A stretch of DNA of 64,000 nucleotides from Synaphobranchus kaupii. Taxonomy: Eukaryota > Chordata > Actinopteri > Anguilliformes > Synaphobranchidae. The stretch's first letter is position 1. Each line of letters starts with the position of its first letter. Shown here in pieces: positions 60,404 through 64,000 of this stretch. The notes under the pieces were generated by a model. The model saw only the letters and a list, made by a program, of their open reading frames with translations. It was not told the DNA's origin and did not search any database. Location: positions 71,882,703 to 71,946,702 of the forward strand of contig CM056383.1 of NCBI GenBank assembly GCA_029718625.1, in the 5' to 3' direction. Both the position numbers and the translations under genes were made by a program.

Positions 60404-61321
60404 CCCTTCAGACCTGACTTTTTTCCAGCTGTGGGAAAAAATATTTCTGTTTTTTCTTACTCATATTACATGTAGAAATTTTTTTTTTTTTTTTTTAAGT
60501 CAACACTTTATTATTTAATTTCATGTCCATTGCAGTGGACGTCAGGTCTGAACAGTTGTGAAATCTCTATCTATATGTCTATTAATCATTTAGATTATTT
60601 CTATTCACACTGGATTTAATAGTGAAAATGAATAGATAATATGCATTTGGCCACTCAGATAAAGTAAATATGTTACCTCTCTTACATATAAAATTCTACA
60701 CTCAACAACTATCTGAATCTTGGCTGTTAAGGGTGCACCTTCATCCTTATTGACATCCCCAATATCCAAAGACTCAATTTCTGACAGATTTCCATCTGCC
60801 AGAAGTTCCAGGAGCTCTTTTGCCGTGCACCCTGAATATGAACATTTTTAGGCAAATATGAACTTTTTGTACTATGCCAATACATATGAAAATGTAACAT
60901 TCATAATATAGACTTGTTCAGATTACATCTCTTTAGACCTGGTGTCCATTGTAATGGACAATGACTTTGAAAAAAATCCTGTGTCGAAATTCGTTATGCA
61001 ATTAAACATATAATGCTTAAAAAAACATTTTCAATGTTTACACATTATGTTTAGCACATCAAATGTAGAAATGAATGTTTAAACATATATATAATGCTGT
61101 TATAAAAGTACTTGCTTTGACGACTTTGAGGTATTGCTGCCATGCTTCACTTTAGTGTGATGTAACTTTTTAAAATGTTAACAAATTGGGCCATACTTGC
61201 ATCTGATTGGTTAGTTAGGGTCTACTAAATAACCAACCAGAAGACCATAATGTAAATCATACATTATCATAGAAAAAAAAACACCAAACATGTTATGTCC
61301 ATTGCAATGGACGCAGGGTCT
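60404..61321. mobile_element. piggyBac-like transposon remnant between U5 units
   Basis: The homologous flanks of U5 copies 1 and 3 read TATACTTAAG(G)TA/ATA...ATTGT without interruption. Here TATACTTAA is followed by CCCCTTCAGACCTGAC... and ends ...GACGCAGGGTCTG before GTAACAATTGT. The insert is about 918 bp, begins TTAA-CCCC, and has inverted CAGACC/GGTCTG ends. Three copies of the palindrome TCCATTGYARTGGA lie at about 60526, 60950 and 61297. On the - strand about 60715-60830 reads TAKELLELLADGNLSEIESL then DIGDVNKDEGAPL, resembling the acidic N-terminal part of piggyBac-derived proteins. The right TTAA is not intact. Confidence 0.6.
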
Positions 61322-61420
61322 GGTAACAATTGTAATTTAAATTCATACAAAATAGGCGACCGCATTGAACAATTGTCTGACGAGTAGGCTACGACGCCCA
61401 TTATTTCGGAAGTGTATTCC

Positions 61421-61440
61421 ACCGTCAATGTGTGAAGTGG
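61421..61440 (+). promoter_or_regulatory. PSE-like element of U5 copy 2
   Basis: ACCGTCAATGTGTGAAGTGG at -61 to -42 relative to the U5 start, matching copies 1 and 3 in position. Confidence 0.6.
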
Positions 61441-61481
61441 TGCGTTTGATCCGGCCCCTACCGACTCCTCAACTCGTCAGT

Positions 61482-61599
61482 ACACTCTGGTTTCTCTTCA
61501 GATCGTATAAATCTTTCGCCTTTTACTAAAGATTTCCGTGGAGAGGAACATTTATGAGTATCAACTAATTTTTTGTTAGCCCTGCCTTACGGCGGGGCT
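61482..61599 (+). ncRNA. RNU5: U5 spliceosomal snRNA, copy 2
   Basis: 118 nt, nearly identical to copy 1 (GTTAGCC for GCTAGCC after the Sm site). Loop 1 CGCCTTTTAC, Sm site AATTTTTTG and the 3' stem AGCCCTGCC/GGCGGGGCT are intact. Convergent with copy 3 inside a large inverted repeat. Confidence 0.94.
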
Positions 61600-61609
61600 T
61601 CCCATACTG

Positions 61610-61624
61610 GTTTAAAGAAAATGA
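61610..61624 (+). terminator. snRNA 3' box-like sequence of U5 copy 2
   Basis: GTTTAAAGAAAATGA, 11 nt after the 3' stem. It resembles the vertebrate snRNA 3' box (GTTT-N-AAARNNAGA), which directs Integrator-dependent 3' end formation. Confidence 0.65.
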
Positions 61625-61725
61625 CAAAAATCTTTATAAATGCATTATTAGTTCTAGTGCTTTTTGTACGCCGTTTCTTTTTTTTGGTTACATTAGACAC
61701 ATGTCTATTACGGCAGACTACATCA

Positions 61726-61788
61726 TTACATTACATTACATTCATTTAGCAGACGCTTTTATCCAAAGCGACGTACAATAAGTGCATC
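61726..61788 (+). repeat. Dispersed CAGACGC repeat inserted in one arm of the U5 inverted repeat
   Basis: TTACATTACATTACATTCAT then TTAGCAGACGCTTTTATCCA to AATAAGTG lies between two CATCA words. The other arm reads GACTACATCACAATCAC with no insert, so this is a datable insertion with a roughly 5-bp target duplication. Confidence 0.75.
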
Positions 61789-62281
61789 ACAATCACAATC
61801 AGCTATCTAAATGGTCACCTAAAAAAGTTATGCATAATTAGGCTGCTACTAAATAATTACATATTTCCTTACGACCCGATAATGATTATCTCATGAAGGT
61901 AGGCTACCTGGTAAACTCAATATAGCCTATTATATTAGCCTACATTACAGGCACTTTAGCAGACACTCTTATTCAGACGCTCGTATCCACAGTAAAAAAA
62001 AGGCTACTATGTTCTCTCTGGATAAGAGCGTCTGCTAAAATGCCTGTAATGTAATAGGCTATATTGAGTTTACCAGGTAGCCTACCTTCATGAGATAGTC
62101 ATTATCGGGTAGTATGGAAATATGTAATTATTTAGTAGCAACCTATTGTCTAAAAATTACTTTTTTTAGGTAACCATTTAGATAACTGTGATTGTGATGT
62201 AGTCTGAGTTAGCCTAACGTAACCTAAAAAGAAACGGGGTACAAAAAGCAGTGGAACAAAAGCATTTATAAAGTTTTTTTT

Positions 62282-62296
62282 CTCTTTTCTTTAAAC
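62282..62296 (-). terminator. snRNA 3' box-like sequence of U5 copy 3
   Basis: On the - strand GTTTAAAGAAAAGAG, 11 nt after the 3' stem; it aligns with the box of copy 2. Confidence 0.65.
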
Positions 62297-62306
62297 CAGT
62301 ATGGGA

Positions 62307-62424
62307 AGCCCCGCCGTAAGGCAAGGCTAACAAAAAATTAGTTGATACTCATAAATGTTCCTCTCCACGGAAATCTTTAGTAAAAGGCGAAAGATTTATA
62401 CGATTTGAAGAGAAACCAGAGTGT
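62307..62424 (-). ncRNA. RNU5: U5 spliceosomal snRNA, copy 3
   Basis: 118 nt on the - strand. Loop 1, the Sm site AATTTTTTG and the 3' stem (AGCCTTGCC/GGCGGGGCT) are kept. Differences from copies 1 and 2 are TTCAAATCG for TTCAGATCG and AGCCTTG for AGCCCTG; the latter keeps the stem by G-U pairing. Confidence 0.93.
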
Positions 62425-62465
62425 ACTAACGAGCTAGGGAATCGGTAGGGGCCGGATCAAACGCA

Positions 62466-62485
62466 CCACTTCACACATTGACGGT
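62466..62485 (-). promoter_or_regulatory. PSE-like element of U5 copy 3
   Basis: The - strand reads ACCGTCAATGTGTGAAGTGG at -61 to -42, identical to copy 2. Confidence 0.6.
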
Positions 62486-62639
62486 GGTATTTACATCCGA
62501 AACAATGGGCGTCGTCGCCTACTCGTCAGACTATTGTTCTAAATGCGGTCGCCTATTTTGTATGGATTTCAATGACAATTGTTACCTTAAGTATAAATAT
62601 GAACCCAAATGTTCTTTCTTGAGCTAGGTGGTGAAATGC

Positions 62640-63300
62640 TTGTTTTTAAATGTTATTTTAATCCCTTCAAATTAATCTGTTGTCTAACTGGACTGTGTTG
62701 GTAGTTTTATATTTAATTTACAACTTACGATATAGCCTAGGCTAGCCTACTCATAGCGTGTTCGGTTTCTGTTCTCCCGTTTGAGTCAATTCTATATTGC
62801 ATGGTTTTACGTCGATTTTATGCTTGCCATTGATTTAATCTTTTTGTGGACTGTTGACAAAATAACAAATGCACCGGTATAACCATCATATGCATTCAAC
62901 CATGTTTACGAAGTAAAAATGGAACAGTTGACATTTATTAAACACAAATAAATAAATATGTTTCAACAGAGGCACATGGGCGCCAGTCTCGTGTAGCCTA
63001 CATTTGGTAAGCTTGTTCGTCTCATTTGTGTATATATTAGACACTTCAGCAATTCAGGTTTAGTACCTTGTTCAACGGCACAACGACAGTGTCCTACCTG
63101 GGAATTTAACCTACAGCCTTGGCGTTACAAGCCCAGCTCTAACCATTGTAGGCTACTAAACCTAGCCTACACTGCCGCCCCGCGGCACGACATAAAACTA
63201 CACAACATAGTCCAGCAAGATAGAGATTAATTTGAAGGGATTCAAGTTAAATTTGAAAACAAATATCTAACCACCTGGTTTAAGAAAGCAAACTTCGCAT
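62640..63300. repeat. Outer flank of U5 unit 3 and a partial fourth unit edge
   Basis: 62640-63000 is an inverted copy of about 59930-60360 (shared ATGCACCGGTATAACCATCA, TAGCCTAGGCTAGCCTA, TTGAAGGGATT). A further edge of the same unit, ATTAATTTGAAGGGATTCAA, reappears in + orientation at 63225-63244. This suggests the array continued and was interrupted. Confidence 0.7.
63056..63184 (-). mobile_element. tRNA-derived SINE-like sequence
   Basis: Read on the - strand: GCGGCAGTGTAGGCTAG..., TAATGGTTAGAG-type words, GGGCTTGTAACGCCAAGG, TGTAGGTTAAATTCCCAGGT, AGGACACTGTCGTTGTGCC. This resembles a degenerate tRNA A-box/B-box arrangement common in fish SINEs. A more decayed relative lies in a MOB4 intron at about 55340-55430. 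Confidence 0.5.
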
Positions 63301-63475
63301 TCGATCAATGTTAAGTTCCATCCATATTCATTATGTAGGCTACTCGGCGGGTAAATTAACTCAACTACGCATCGCCACAACACAATGACTTCGATAAAAA
63401 CGTTTTCAACTTGTCCACTAGATGGTAGTAAAGTACTTCTAAAAACAGCAAGATTCATGGTGGAAGTGGATAGGC

Positions 63476-63784
63476 CAGGGGTGGGTAAATCCAGTCCTGG
63501 GGGGCTGGTGTGTATGCAGGTTTTTGCTTCCACCAGTTACCAATTATTTAATTAGGCCAACATTGACATAATCTCATATTTTAGCTACATTCCGTGATAT
63601 GAACAGAAGCTGATGAATGTTCCTGTGCCTGTATGCATGTATTGTTGCATTTTATCGTGGTCTAATTTACGAGTAAATCGATGTTGGGGTATGTCACTAA
63701 TTAGCGTATTGAGCCAGGGTAACTGGTGGCAGCAAAAACCTGCACACACACCAGCCCCCCCAGGACTGGAGTTGCCCACCCCTG
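63476..63784. mobile_element. hAT-like element with complete ends (CAGGGGTGGG)
   Basis: 309 bp. Left end CAGGGGTGGGTAAATCCAGT; right end GACTGGAGTTGCCCACCCCTG. Inner arms GGTGTGTATGCAGGTTTTTG / CAAAAACCTGCACACACACC (one base differs). The 8-bp flanks GGATAGGC (63468-63475) and GGATAGGA (63785-63792) match 7/8. The related truncated copy is at 33336-33541. Confidence 0.9.
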
Positions 63785-63809
63785 GGATAGGAGATGCTGG
63801 AGTAGTGTC

Positions 63810-64000
63810 GCCAGTGTTTCCCAACTCTGGTCCTGGGGACCCACTGTTTATGCTGGCTTTTGTTCCAACCACAGTAACAAGCTCTTTATTGAAATGAGCT
63901 GCTAATTCTTAAAGCCACATTATGCCAGAAGAAGCTATGTATGCCCTAAAAATAAATGTCCCATATCCCAGGTATTTCAATCGGTCAGACCAGCTTATGC
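63810..64000. mobile_element. Left part of another hAT-like element at the window edge
   Basis: GTGTTTCCCAACTCTGGTCC then TGGGGACCCACTGTTTATGC, the usual start of a dispersed fish hAT-type repeat. The right end is not visible in the window. Confidence 0.4.

Larger units (their letters stand above)
61330..62620. repeat. Large inverted repeat carrying U5 copies 2 and 3
   Basis: The arms are about 61330-61990 and 62010-62620. Beyond the U5 genes they share, inverted, GTAGGCTACCTGGTAAACTC then AATATAGCCTATT, the block TAAATAATTACATATTTCC, and CAATCACA...TATCTAAATGG. The centre is about 62000. The left arm has an extra CAGACGC dispersed repeat at 61726-61788 that the right arm lacks. Homology to copy 1's flanks continues outward on both sides. 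Confidence 0.85.

Overview
The window is vertebrate nuclear DNA, almost certainly from a ray-finned (teleost) fish. The evidence is short exons with GT/AG introns, very long (GT)n/(AC)n microsatellites, several minisatellites, and many short transposons of teleost type (hAT-, Tc1/mariner-like and piggyBac-like MITEs, LINE tails, the dispersed repeat with core TTTAGCAGACGCTTTTATCC). I assembled exons by eye from reading frame, splice sites and recalled family sequences; no alignment was run.

Three protein genes can be assembled completely. (1) BOLL/boule, + strand, 11 exons from 5716 to 16233, 351 codons: a germ-cell RRM protein of the DAZ family. (2) RFTN2 (raftlin-2), + strand, 9 exons from 28497 to 52520, 448 codons: a lipid-raft linker protein. 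(3) MOB4 (phocein), - strand, 8 exons from 58660 down to 55173, 225 codons: a STRIPAK subunit. RFTN2 and MOB4 converge tail to tail. The order and relative orientation BOLL-RFTN2-MOB4 matches human 2q33.1, except that the single-exon MARS2 gene, which lies between RFTN2 and BOLL in human, is not visible in the 12 kb gap.

Right of MOB4 lies a cluster of three 118-nt U5 spliceosomal snRNA genes (59676-59793 +, 61482-61599 +, 62307-62424 -). Each has loop 1, an Sm site, a 3' stem, a PSE-like block at about -61 to -42, and a 3'-box-like tail (degenerate in copy 1). Copies 2 and 3 sit in a large inverted repeat. A piggyBac-like remnant fills a site beside copy 2 that is empty at the other two.

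The most unusual signal is a recurring arrangement at exon ends. Tandem repeats whose unit contains the last coding bases plus the 5' splice site extend into the intron: 22 donor-like sites after BOLL exon 7 (39-bp unit, in frame), 4 after BOLL exon 3 (27-bp unit), 3 after RFTN2 exon 2 (31-bp unit, plus a fourth made by a hAT target duplication), and a duplicated exon 9 tail in BOLL. In RFTN2 exon 6 the donor is the first GT of a 147-bp (GT)n tract. BOLL exon 7 corresponds to the 24-residue DAZ motif that was amplified in primate DAZ genes.

The remaining sequence is intron and intergenic DNA. It holds minisatellites (18-bp unit x about 106, 29-bp x about 65, 34-bp, 28-bp, 37-bp), MITEs with visible target-site duplications, decayed LINEs, and no further recognisable genes.
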